This document shows positions 37,840 to 49,735 of a stretch of DNA of 64,000 nt, one piece after another. A model generated the notes under the pieces. It was not told the origin of the DNA, ran no database searches, and was given only the letters and a program-made list of their open reading frames with translations. Positions within the stretch are counted from its first letter, which is position 1. Every line of letters starts with the position of its first letter. Source of the stretch: Paragordius varius (lineage: Eukaryota; Nematomorpha); NCBI GenBank assembly GCA_964247055.1, contig OZ176056.1:4526001-4590000 (forward strand). The letters run 5' to 3'. Both the position numbers and the translations under genes were made by a program.

Positions 37840-40092
37840 ACACAGTGTTTAAAAACATGTCAAAATTTATATAATATATATATAGTAATAGGAAAATGTA
37901 TCACGATTATCATGGTATTTTTGGTTTTGGCCTTACGAGAAGAAAGTTATTTACACTTTTGTGGTAAGTGCTCCATATTTTAAAATGGTAATTTTTGCGC
38001 ATTTTATTCCACTTTGATCGAAATTGGGCTATTAAAATACCCCACTTTAAATAAGTTGATATTTTTAAAAAACTATTGAAAGAAACGGTCCCAATTTAAA
38101 CTTATGCTTTTCTAATAAAATTATTTAAATAAACCAAGATATTTAAATAAAATTTAGTTTTGAATAAAAAGTTTTATATCAAACTATTTCGATGCCATTT
38201 TTTTTACAATATTTTGCGAAATATCAGTTTTATTTAATTTTTAAAGCTGAAATTAATATTTTTTCTTAATTATATTTAACATAAATGAAAACGGAACAAG
38301 TGGTTTATTTTGTATTATTTTGAAATTTAGCTAATACTCACATGTCATTTTGACCAAGTGTGGGGTGAAAAAAAATTTTTTTACTTGGTCTGCAAGTTTC
38401 TCAAGTCATGGCTTGCTTTCATTTGATAAAAAAATTTAACATTAGACGACTTAACTCAACAAAATCTTGGAGGTGATAAAAAATCATATGATCAAGTAAA
38501 ACTTATGAATTTGGCAAGTGTGGCGTAGGGAACACTTGAAAGATTTGAAAATATGGATAAAAATATTTTTTTAACTATTTATGTATGTAACATAGGCTTT
38601 GTTAATAATATTGTTTATTTGAAATTTTGGTTATTTAATCTATTCAAATTGGGTGGATACGAGGATAAATTGTTAAAAAAACTGTGCTAATATTTAAGAA
38701 TGCATATAAAATATGCTAAATATATCGATTGCGTGAACCCGAAAAAAAATTTGATTGTCGATATTCTTATTAATAATTACTTGTGAAATTTCAAATCTTC
38801 GTTTAATAAAAGCTAAAATTCATTAAATAATGTAAATAATTTATTTCATCTAAATTTGTTTCTAATGGGATGTTGATAATCTGATAAAAATAATAATATG
38901 TATTGTATAAACATTCCCCATTATATTTGCAAATGATCTCCTAACAAAATGACTAGTATTGTAAAATAATAGAGAGTGTTTTGAGAGCGGTTTTATAATT
39001 AAAACCTTTGAGTTTTATCACAAAACAAGTTATATCTAGTATATTTGAACGATTTATTTATATTTTGATTGATTAATACTTGTATTTAACACATTCATAT
39101 AAGTCCTTAGATTAAAATTGGGGTATTTAAATACCCAGGGTTATTTAATATTAAATACAACAAAATATAGAGAAAATTGGAATTATGGCAAATGTTTGCA
39201 CTAAAAAAATAAAAAATACTTGATATTACTTATTCAGAAATTAATCTCAAAGGTAAAAGTTTGAGAAGCATGACATGTGTGTTTTTGGTAAATAATAAAA
39301 TAATGCAAAATCATTTTTTCATCAATGTTAAATATGTTTTTAATAAAAAGGTAACCTTAATTTTAGGCTCATAAAAAATTTGCAAAAATGTTCTAAAATT
39401 AAATTGGATGTAGTTTGATACGGAACTCTTTTCCCAAAACTATTTTTTTATTGCTTATTTATATAATATTTATTGGGATTAAAGCGTAAATTTTAATTTA
39501 AACCGTTTGTTTCAGTAGTTTTTAAAAAATATTAACCTAAATATTGTATGTTTTTCGTTACCGAATTGAAGCCGATGTATAAAAATTATATAAGTGCAAA
39601 CATTTTCCATGGTTTCGATTCCTTCCACATTTTTTAAGTTTTTAATTAAAAGGCCTGGGGTATCTTACCCCAATATGAAATGAAGCGCTGGAATAAATAT
39701 ATTTTCGTAACTAATTTTAGCCTACGGTAAACGACCCGAATTCCGAAAGCTGAATAAATTTGGGAGCCATTCCAAAAATATCCATAAATCTATATCATAA
39801 ACTATCTATACAAAGCAAAACATTTTTAAAAATTAAAAATTTTCAAATATAATTTTTTTATAGGTGGTTTTATTTTAGTGAGTTTTTCGAATTAAGCATT
39901 TGGCTTTCGCCGAAAAAAATATTTTAAATGTGGACAAATTTTGCCATTTTCTCATATGGAGGACTCACCACAAAAATATATGAAACCTTCTTATATAACT
40001 CGTAGGCCAAAATTAAAATCACTATAATAATCCTATACGTCCTCTCAAAATTTATTAATATATTTCATCAGGTTATTTTTTGCGACACTGTG
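37840..40092. mobile_element. GTATCAG-family element split by nested insertions
   Basis: The left part (37840-38015) holds the ATGTATCACGATTATCATGG block; the right part (about 39700-40092) holds CCATTTTCTCATATGGA and CATCAGGTTATTTTTTGCG. Between them are pieces of a TTAA-family MITE in reverse (38016-38355 and 39590-39690), a second forward copy (about 39090-39580), and one arm of the AAGTCAAG foldback (38358-39060). Confidence 0.55.
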
Positions 40093-41097
40093 GGTGGGGT
40101 GATGAAAAAGTCGCACTTGACTTGTAAGCCAAGCGTGGCAAGTTGAGCAAGATTACTTAAGCCAGCAAGTGTACACTTGAAGATCGGTGATTGAAAAAAC
40201 ACTCAAGTCAAGTCTTTTGCTTATGAATGTAACAGTTTTTTGCCACCCAATTCGAATCATTTTCAGCTAAAATTTATGAAATAAGGCACAAAAAGATAAA
40301 AAATAACAATATGCATTTATTGAAGTTTTTCAAACTTACTGGCACGTATCTTATATAATATTATAGAGTTTTCTGAATTGTGATGGTGATAATTTTTAGA
40401 TTGATGAAACCATTCGCCCTTAAAACACTTTCCATTTATTTAACCACACTACTTATTTTGTTTGGAGTCCAATTGCAAATATAATGGGAAGATGTTTATA
40501 CAATACAACATAATTATTTCTAATTGATTATAAACATTACATTCGAAATAAATTTATGATGAAATAAATTCTTGACATTGGATAAAAGTGTTGCTTTTAA
40601 TAAACGAAGATTTAAAATTTTACAAAATTAATATTTAATTATTAATTTTAAGAAATTTTCGAGAATCCATTTTTTTTCCGGTCACGGAATTGATATATTT
40701 AGCATATTTTTATGGGCCATGTTATTTAATATTAGCAGAGTCTTTCTATAAATTTATCCTCTTTTGTATCCACCCAATGAATAGATTAATTAGCCAAAAT
40801 TTATCAAATTAACAATTTATAGCATTAATAAAGGTTTGAATTACATATAAAACCATTTTGTATATAAATAGTTTCCAAAATAATTTTATCCATATTTTTA
40901 AATCTGTCAAGTGTGCCCTACACCACACTTGCAAAATCTTTAAGTTTTACTTGAACATATGATTTTTTATCACCTCCTTATCAAGTCTTGCTTGACTTAA
41001 GTCGTGTAATGTTAAATTTTTTATATCACATGAAAGCAAGCCATGACTTGAAAAACTTACAAGTCAAGTCAAAAAAAATTTTTTATCACCCGACCCT
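40093..41097. mobile_element. AAGTCAAG-rich foldback element
   Basis: The ends mirror each other: GGGTGGGGTGATGAAAAAG and, from the right, GGGTCGGGTGATAAAAAAT, each followed by variants of ACTTGACTTGTAAG. The inner part repeats ACTTGA and CAAGTC words. About 640 bp of its right half recurs in inverse orientation at 38358-39060, giving a very large inverted repeat across the region. Confidence 0.7.
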
Positions 41098-41299
41098 GTG
41101 TACATGAGAATAATGTTATATAAATTTTAAGTCAAATAGTTTTAACGTATTTAAATAAAACCAAAATATAAACCAGGTCAAAAAGTGAAAAGGGAATGAA
41201 GTATTAAAAAATTATACTAAAATGTTTTAATTCCGATTGAAAAAAACTATCATCTGTTTACACTTTGTTTGGTTATAAACATCCTAACAACATCTCAAC

Positions 41300-42774
41300 A
41301 TGGGTCGTATGTACGGAAAAGGGTAAAAACAATTTTCATTGTCTTATATGATGACATATTTATTTGTGATGCATTGCACATGATTTTTATTAGCTCTAGC
41401 TGATTTCCACATTTAATTATATTAATTAATTAATTTCTTAATATATATTTTAGAAAAGGGATATCCCAGTCCGCTTTGCCTTACAAGAGATCTGTTCCAA
41501 CAGTATTTAGTTTTTATTTTATACTTTAGTGGCAAAAAATGACTGCAGAAGAAGTTAAAGATCAAATATGCAAGTTTGCCAAAAAAGGGTTAACACCATC
41601 ACAAATTGGTAAAATATTTTGAAAAAAAAATTAATAATATAAATGTAATGATTTTAAATAACTTTTTATGATATTTTACCGTTTTTTAACGCAAAATATA
41701 TTTCAATAAGGTGTCAAATTGCGTGATCAGTTTGGAATAGCGCAGGCAAAAGCTATCACAAGCAATAAAATTTTGAGAACTCTAAAGGCTTGTGGAATGG
41801 CCCCTGAAATCCCCGAAGATTTGTACAATTTAATCAAGAAAGCTGTAGCTATGCGTAAACATTTGGAACGAAACAGAAAAGTAAGGCATTATTAAGTTTT
41901 TATTAACATTTTAAAATATATTTTCCGACTAAAAGTATTTCATAATTTACGAATTTGTAAGTTTTTATAAAAAACGGTTTTTTACGCTAAAAGGTTTTAA
42001 TATAGTCAATCTTTACTATTTTGAATATGTTAATTTATTAAAAAAACCTGATTAGTTCCGAACGATTTTTAACACGAAAGTCATTAGTTTTGGTTTTTTG
42101 CGAATAGCTGAGCCTAGAAATAATATATAATAGTAGAATTTATCAAAACTTTTATAACTATATAAAATATAACCACATTTTAATTTATACACGTGGGCCT
42201 TTAAAATATTTTTGCGGCCCGCGAAGCAAATTGTATTGGACACCCTTGAATTTGAACGATTAATAATTCGGTTTTTGCGTGTTTTGATTTAAATCAGATT
42301 ATAAAACTGGTTGTTTGCTTACAATATAATTATATAAAACGGTGTCTTGATTATATTATCCATTAAACCACCTGCTCTTATAATTATATTTTTTATGTCA
42401 GGACAAAGACTGCAAATTTAGGTTAATTTTAGTGGAGAGCCGGATTCATCGAATAACCCGATATTACAAAAAGAGAAGTGTTGTCCCGCCCAATTGGAAA
42501 TAGTATGAAAAATTTTTTGATACTGGATTAAAATTCTAAATATGATTTCAAATAAGAATAACTTAGTATCACATTGCCTAATAATATAAAAGCATTAATT
42601 AGTGTGTTTTTTTAATTTGACTTATGGAAAAATTTTAAATAAGATTTATTCGAAAGTTTTTGGTAGCTTTTACAGCATATTCCTTATTCTATATCTAACT
42701 TATTAACATATAAACTGACACTTGTTTCAATATAATTTAGTGATTCATCAACAGCATCGGCTTTGGTTGCATAG
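41300..42774 (+). CDS. RPS13: 40S ribosomal protein S13 (uS15 family), complete
   Basis: Six exons: 41300-41322, 41454-41502, 41530-41608, 41711-41880, 42402-42502 and 42741-42774 (TAG). Their sum is 456 nt, giving 151 residues, the usual animal length. The protein starts [20 protein letters not shown], includes [10 protein letters not shown] and [12 protein letters not shown], and ends SSTASALVA. It is a small-subunit protein that binds 18S rRNA. It is more diverged than typical animal S13: the normally invariant VILRDSHGVAQ segment reads [11 protein letters not shown]. All splice sites are GT-AG and all phases agree. Intron 1 carries a box C/D snoRNA; intron 2 is only 27 nt. Intron 4 (521 nt) contains a hAT-type end near 42210-42243 (GCGGCCCGCGAAGCAAATTG). 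A Helitron begins about 105 bp past the stop. Confidence 0.98.
41343..41408 (+). ncRNA. Box C/D snoRNA in RPS13 intron 1, U44 type
   Basis: Box C ATGATGA lies at 41348-41354 and box D CTGA at 41400-41403; a C'-like TGATG is at 41367-41371. The 12 nt directly before box D, TATTAGCTCTAG (41388-41399), are perfectly complementary to the universally conserved 18S rRNA segment CTAGAGCTAATA. The fifth base before box D pairs with the A in CTAGA, the site equivalent to human 18S Am166, which vertebrate SNORD44 guides. Box D ends 50 nt before the 3' splice site, a typical intronic snoRNA spacing. The terminal stem is weak. In vertebrates U44 lives in GAS5, and RPS13 hosts a different snoRNA (U14). 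Confidence 0.82.
41503..41529 (+). other. 27-nt intron in RPS13
   Basis: GTATTTAG...ATACTTTAG splits VPT and WQKM. Removing exactly 27 nt restores the conserved VPTW(L/Q)K segment in frame; unspliced, the frame meets a stop (TAG) at once. It is the shortest intron in the window. Confidence 0.92.
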
Positions 42775-42874
42775 AATTTGCAGGAAATTGCGATGCATTC
42801 ATACACCCTTAATATCCTACATATTTATATACAAATAAATAGTTTACCATATTTCGTCATAGATTTTATATTTT

Positions 42875-44260
42875 TTATAAAATACCAGCGTAAATCTCGA
42901 GTCCGAAAGCCTTTATACGAGATGATCTCATAATATTGGCGAAAAATAGCCTCAAAAACATATTGTTGAGCGGGTTTAAGGGTTCAAAATCCCCAAGCAC
43001 ACTAAATTTTAACAATGTTAACAAAAAATATTTATTCAGCAATGATATTAATATAAATAAAAATAAGCAGTTATTGTGTGAAATGTGCAATTTGACATCG
43101 TATATATAAATAATAAAAAGGACTTTAATTTTGTCCTTCGAAAAAGTTTGGTACTCAGTTTTATTTATTGATATTGCGAAGGCAAGTTGAACAGGAAATT
43201 GCGATCTTTTAAATTCAAAGAGTATATTTGGAATCAGAGGAATAAAAACATTCTCACCTTTAAAAGGTTCCGTTAATATAGTCGCTTCTATTATATGATA
43301 ATAAAATTTTTCACAATAAGTCGTGTGCCATTGCAAAGTCTTGGCTGATTAATATTGCCTATCAATATTATTGGAACTCCTACCTTTAGGCGCAATAAAT
43401 GGGGTGGTTTTCCTGGTGTATCATAGGAATTTAGGAATTCGGTTGCATAATTAACTGCATCACCTAATTCAACTACCATATTTATGGATGTATAGATTAA
43501 TGCATTTTGATTGATTTTAGATAAAATATAATTGTTTATTTCAAATACATTTTGGTTTTTTGGAGTCAAAATTGCACGAGCATACAATAGTTGCTTTGAA
43601 TATTAGAAAGCAGATTGTTTATTAACTCCGCTCTTGATGTCATAATTCTGCAAATGTTAATGACAACGTTATACCTCTAATATCCATGTTAATTGGTAGA
43701 GTCCCATTTCCGATTGCTAATAAGTGTTGTGAAAAAATCTGCTGAGGTATTATTTTAAAAATGTACACGCATTTTTAATTGTTAACGTTCTAACAAAATA
43801 GATTTTTTAAGGCACGAATTTATTTGGTTAGTGGGGTAGAGCGAGGAATGACAGGGAATCTTTCTAAAATCTCCGGAGAGTATACCGAAACATTCCCAGA
43901 AATTTTCCCCCCTGTCGCTTAAATCTTGTAATTATTGATCAAGGTCCTTGGGTGATATTATATGCACCATTGTACATTCCTCATATAATGATTTTACATT
44001 TTTGCATAACCTTCTCCATGCCAAATGATTTCGACACATAATATTTTCATGTATTTAGTTCCTCTGGGTAATAAGGTAGCATATCCCAGAAGAACCTATA
44101 GCCAAAGCTATATTTTTTACTTCTGAGCCAATATTAGCTTTAAAAGAAATGTTTTACTGGTCTCCCCTGGTGCATCCAAAAAATGTATCCCACGAACATC
44201 ATTTGAAATATCTCGCATTATTTTATCGTATATTATCTTTTCTTCCTGTGTTAGTTTGGA
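42875..44260 (-). pseudogene. Helitron PIF1-like helicase pseudogene
   Basis: This is the coding remnant inside the Helitron. The C-terminal part is open over 42875-43336 and, in an overlapping frame, 43291-43587. Upstream pieces include SPEILERFPVIPRSTP and LCKNVKSLYEECTMVHIISP. The Walker A (DAPGETSKT) is altered from the usual GGTGKT. At least one frame change and several stops separate the pieces. Confidence 0.75.
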
Positions 44261-45500
44261 TAAATAGCAATTTAGATAGGATGTTTACTCAAATTCATTA
44301 TAACTTTGTTCAAGACGAAGTTCTATGATGGAAACGACAGCATTCGATTTGGAGATGGCATTTCCAATAGCTTAAGAGGCCTGTTTGATATCTAGAGACA
44401 AATGTTCTCACGCAGTTTCTATACGCAGTTTTAGGCGGGTAGCCCCTACCCAGAGGCCAACATAATAAAGGCGTTTGATAAAAAAATTTCCTTTATAAGA
44501 GGAATACCTGGAATCATCATTCATTCCATATGTTCTTAATAGTTTTTGGAAGAACGGCTTCAAAACTAAATAATAATTCAATGATAGCCCATTGTTTGGA
44601 CGTAAAGGCCAAATTAGCGGCTAATTAAAAAAACCGGTAGACTTAAATTTTTGCCTTTTTACGGGTAATATTTCAGGCCCTTATTAAACTTATATAGCCT
44701 GAAAAGTTTTTTGAAATTACCTTCTAAATAATGCAATTTCAATATGTTGGCTTGTTTTAGACGGGCCCCCTACCTAGAGGCTGATGCAAGAAAAGCGCTT
44801 GATTAAAATATTTGCCTTTTTACGGTGAATACCTCGAATCATGATTGATTTCATATTCTCTCATTAGTTTTTGGAAAAATTGTCTCAAAACTAAAAAATC
44901 ATTCTATGGTAGCGCATTTTTCAGGCGTGAAGGGTATACAAAACGGCTAATTTTAAAAAACCGCGCGACCTAAATTTTTGCCTTGTTACGGGTAATATTT
45001 TAATCAGCTATAATTATATGGCCTGATAGGTTTTTTTAGCCCCAAAGGCAAGCTATAACGATATGACGAGGCAGTTTTAGCGGGTATCTCCTTACCCAGC
45101 AGTCAATATAAAAGAAACGCACGATTAAAAATTTTGGCTGTTAGGGAATACCTGGAATTTTCATTGATTTACGGTCTACCTTGGGCGAAAAATAAATTCA
45201 AAAAATTATTTTTGTGGACTTAGTTTACCGACAAGTCGAAAAAACTATGATTGAGCATTGAACACTAATATTTGGTTTAAAAAAATCAAATTTATTTTGA
45301 AATATTTGAGATCTACGAATGATCCTTTTTGTGTTGTCTGATCTAATATTATGGGAATATAATTATGAGTAAATTTTTTTAAAAAGGCGACATCATTAAA
45401 ATTTAAATATAGCGCTTGGAATTACTAATGGCATAATAGTGGTTTTCTCCCCCCTTGGTACGCCACTGGGACCCACGGCCTAATTTCAACTTCAGATTAA
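42881..45500 (-). mobile_element. Helitron with decayed helicase gene
   Basis: Read on the minus strand, the 3' end GAGATTTACGCTGG is at 42881, matching the other Helitron's end. Helicase fragments follow: IPNILFEFKRSQFPVQLAFA, then PPHLLRLKVGVPIILIGNIN and NGTRLIVK (PIF1 C-terminal part), IGNGTLPINMDIRG, and FLDAPGETSKTFL at about 44190, a Walker A motif with key glycines changed. Three tandem modules of about 320 bp (44420, 44745, 45065) fill the distal part. I found no Rep domain. Frames are interrupted several times, so it is not autonomous. Confidence 0.8.
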
Positions 45501-45724
45501 CAATAAAGCATTCACAATAAAAATTATTTTTACAATATTTCTATTTATTTCTATAGAAATAAATGATCTTTATAAACACATTAAACTATTTAGTATTCTT
45601 TGTAAAATATTCTCTGCTCATGAGACTGGTTCATCACTAAATGATGATATATTGAGACGAACATGTTTAGATATAAAACATCTTGAAATTGGTGTCGTTG
45701 TTAAATATGAATTCCAAAAAATTT

Positions 45725-46096
45725 CGATATAACCAATACTCTTAACAGTCGTAATTTTTTGGTATGGAGATGTAAGTGACTGAGAATAATGTGATGAATG
45801 CGTTAGCATCTTTCTAAGGTGATTAAAATTAGCAGGATATGGACTTTAACCTGAATATCATTATCTGTGGTGAAGAGAACTCGACTTTATACCGATACTT
45901 ATAAACCGTTATATTTTCTCGGTAAAAGGAGTATAAGTGAGATATTTCGTGATGATATCGATTTGTTAGCTGTTGATAGGATTAATTAGATTGCAGGTTA
46001 AGACTGTATTTAAAATCAGTATCTGTTTATTTAGAGACAACACGACTTAATACCGATACTCTATCCGCTAATATTTCTCGGTATAAGGAGCAAAGT
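45725..46096. repeat. Three tandem units of about 160 bp with a conserved hairpin
   Basis: Cores at 45725-45777, 45882-45938 and 46043-46096 are spaced 157 and 161 bp. Units 2 and 3 share CGACTT, ATACCGATACT and TCTCGGTA, where TACCGA and TCGGTA can pair as a stem. Unit 1 has a matching AACCAATACT..TTTTTTGGTA. Flanking parts also align (GTGATGA, TATCTGT). Possible satellite or small-RNA array; no known RNA family is recognised. Confidence 0.65.
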
Positions 46097-46296
46097 TAAA
46101 TGATTATGTTTGTTTACCGTTTAAAACCTTTTTGCTCTATTATACACAATTTAGAGTGATATTTTAATTTTTTATTTGCTCCCTGATATTTGAGGTGTGA
46201 ATAACTGTTTAGTTTTGATATTTATAAATTTTTAAAATGTTGAAGGCATTAAAATATATAAATGATTGGTAAAGCGATTGTCCTTAAACGTATTAA

Positions 46297-46338
<42 letters not shown>

Positions 46339-46539
46339 AGAGTATAAAATAACATTAGACAACCAATTAAGATCATCTCTAATTGCCATTCCCGAAAAAC
46401 TCAATTATGAAAAAATATAAAATAAAAATTTCTTAAACAAAAAAATTTTTGATTTAAGTTATTTGTAAATTTTTAAACTAAATTTATTCAATAGCCATAG
46501 TATTCAGCAGCAAAAAATAAATGCTTTTAATTCCTATAA

Positions 46540-47020
46540 AACTGCATCCGAAATCGGAAGTATAAAAAAATCCCGATCTTCTGATAGAAAAATGTATCAG
46601 GATTATCATGATGCTTTTCGCTTTGGTCCTTATGAGTGTAAGAAAGTTATTTATACTTTTGTGGTAAATGCCTCATGAAATTTGCCCACAAAAAGCTAAA
46701 TGCTTAATTCAAAGAAATATAACTGAAATATTTCATATCTATTTATTCGTCTAAATGGGATAGTTCTCTTAAACAAAACGAAAAGTGTATATTTTAGAAT
46801 GGTTTCATTAAATTCCATATTATTTAGAATATTTGAAATATTTTTTGTAATTGAAAATAATGTCGCTAAATTTGCGAATGTTTTGTATTTAATCACCACA
46901 AAAGTGCGGTTTTTTGATATTACTTGTAAGGTCTAAAATTCAAAGCATATATTTTATCGGAATTTTTTACGTGTGCGCTGTGTGTATTTTTTCGCAAAGC
47001 CCGAAACCAAAAACACTAGG
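46540..47020. mobile_element. GTATCAG-family hAT-like MITE, compact copy
   Basis: The left block TGTATCAGGATTATCATGAT and TTTGTGGTAAATGC mirror the right block ACCACAAAAGTGCGG. The right end passes TTCGCAAAGCCCG. No ORF. Confidence 0.6.
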
Positions 47021-47389
47021 ATATGATGCATTTATCCACTAAATATATAAGATTATCAGTTTTTATCCCAAGGGCCCATCTTGCGACTAATATAATTACC
47101 TAAATAGAACATGATATCACAAAGTTTTATTTAGTATGTACCTACCGATAATTTTCTTTCTTTTATAAATCGTGTCTGAAAAATTCTTATCATAAATGCA
47201 TGTTTGCATACCATAAAGAATACATTGATAACCCTATTGTGTATCAATTCCTTGCTGTGGCGTACCGAGCATTTGCGGCGCGTGGGGCAAAAACTCTTAG
47301 GCCCTCCTTCTCTCTTTTTGTATGCAAATAAAACAATATTTTAAAAAAATTAAAGGCTCGCAATTCAAACATCCTAAATAAAACCGTCT

Positions 47390-49090
47390 TGTTATATTAT
47401 ATTCCGATTGGAAAATGTACCAGAAAATCATGGTGCTTTTAGTTTTGGGACAGTTATTTAAAACTTTTGTGACATGCTCTATATCAGAAAACGGCTCCAG
47501 CATATTTTTTGTAATAAAATTTTTTTGGTGAAAGCTAAATGCCATATTCTATAAATATTACTAATATATATCATAAACTACTTGTAAAAAGCAAAACAAT
47601 ATTATTATATTATTAAAATTTTTAGATGTGGCCTCTCATTTTTTTGCGCTTCTAAAACGGGTTAGTTCTTTTTAAATATGCTGGGATTGCTGGATAAAAT
47701 TATAAAATTTATGTTAAATTTTGCAACAAATTTTTTTTAAATAAAATGCTTACTTTTATAAAAATTTAATCATTTGTTAAAGCGTGCTTTATCCTTTTTT
47801 AGGCATGATGAAAACGATATAAAAAAGCTTTTGATATTATAAAAACACTTTTTTTAGTTTGATGCTGAACATATCTATTACCTAGAATTTCGATTGAAAT
47901 ATTTGTTTGTATTCAATGTCAAATATATGTATTAAAATCACCAAAGTTTGAAAGTAAACGCACCTATAAATTAATATTTAAAGCGATAGAAATGTTCATC
48001 ATCAATTATATAGAAAGAGTGTTTTTACAATATCTAAAAGCGCTTTTATACAGTTTCCCCATGCCAAAAATAGTAGGAAATACGCTTCAACAAAATTTTG
48101 CTAAAAATTGTTCTAAAAGCATGCATTTTTTAAAAAATATTTTTTTGACTTCAAATTTAGCATATAATTAAAAATTTTATTGTCGAAAGAACTAACCCGT
48201 TTTATTGAATGTAACCATTTGGGAGTTTTGGAATCCACATCTAAAAATTTATTATAAAAATATTGTTTTGCTTTTTTAAGTGGTTTATGATATATTTTAG
48301 TGATTTTTAGAATGAAGCATTTAGCTTTCATTATAAAAAATGTGGTCAAATTTTGTCATTTTCTGATACGAAGCACTTAACACAAAGTGTAAATAATTTT
48401 ATATCACTCGTAAGGGCCAACTAAAAACATCCTGATCATCCGTATACATTTTTTTATCAGAATATATTTATGACATCTCGATATTTTTTCGCCCGATTTC
48501 GTACACTTATATTATAAAAACACTTTTTTATAATTCGATGGCCATTTCCACATTGATATTTTCCTTTGTCCTCAAATGTTAATTATAAATTGTGTTTAGA
48601 CAAATTTATCCCAATTTGAAAGCTAACAAACCTTTGAATTTTTTCGAGGTGATGGAGATATTCAGATCATCAAATTATTTAGAATAAGTGCTGTTATAAT
48701 ATCTTAAAGCGTTTTTGAAACAGTGTTTACTAATCCTCAAAAATTTTTCTAAAAATTAAATTTTTGAAAAAAGTAGACATTTTTAAAAATATTTTTAGTT
48801 GGTAAATTTTTATAGCGCAATACTGGCATTTTGCGTTTATTAGATCAAAAAATGAGACTTTTCCGCATCTTTAAAATTAGTTATATTTAGTTTATAGTAT
48901 AGTTTGGTTCACCGAAATTATTTTTTAAAAAATGTGCGCAAATTTTACATTCTGATATGGAGCAGTTCTAATAAATATGATAATAATCTTATATCACTCG
49001 TAGAGGCCAAATCCAAAAGCACCATGATACTGATACATTTTCCTATAAGAATATTTATTTCATGAGTTTATTTTTTCTCTTCGATAGTGT
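47390..49090. mobile_element. GTATCAG-family remnants, two or more copies
   Basis: Forward blocks (ATGTACCAGAAAATCATGGT near 47420) and mirrored blocks (near 48380-48480 and 48960-49080) alternate, so at least two damaged copies overlap. Short minus ORFs inside are chance products of these repeats. Confidence 0.5.
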
Positions 49091-49735
49091 AAATTATCCG
49101 AATATTTTTTTTAGTTTAGTGTCATTTTTAAGTGGGAATCAAATGATTTCCATATGATGGCGGGAAATTCAAATTTTTAATACGTCGAGTTTTTTCAAGA
49201 TAAATGTATTAGTACGGAAAATTTATGCACATCAGATTCGTACATTATCAATTTAAGTCTCAGGATTAGGAGATTTAAAAAACATAAATTGTATCTTTAT
49301 TTAAGGCAGTATTTAACTTATTTTTGTTACCCAAGTAGACGGTTTAGTGAGGATTTTGGCATGTTTGAAACCAGCATTAAATTGTGACCAAGTTTTTAGC
49401 TATTGGATAAAATGGTCATTCTAAAGAGGTAGAAAGAGAAAATTTAATATAGAATGTGCGGAATGTTAACATTAACAATAATAAAGTATTCCTGAATGAT
49501 TAATAGCTGCTAATCCACATTTGGTAACGATTTATCAATAACACGTGGGTACTTTAAATTTATAAAGGAGGAGTGCTGAACTCATATGGCTTGCAGGCCG
49601 GGTTTTTCAAAATTCTTTTGATAAAATTACCCAAAAAGTTTATAAAGTAATAAAAAATATATATTTCTGAATAAATAATCAATAAATATAATATCGATTT
49701 ACCTAAATTCTGGAAAGTGTTATCCTTTTTTTTAA

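Noticed and set aside
42503-42740. Second snoRNA in RPS13 intron 5
   Set aside because: A CTGA lies near the 3' end but there is no good box C within snoRNA distance.
42875-43336. 153-codon minus ORF as a host gene
   Set aside because: Its second half and the overlapping ORF to 43587 are Helitron helicase fragments.
45638-45785. Box C-like AATGATGA and later CTGA as a snoRNA
   Set aside because: Boxes are about 140 nt apart with no rRNA antisense and no host intron.
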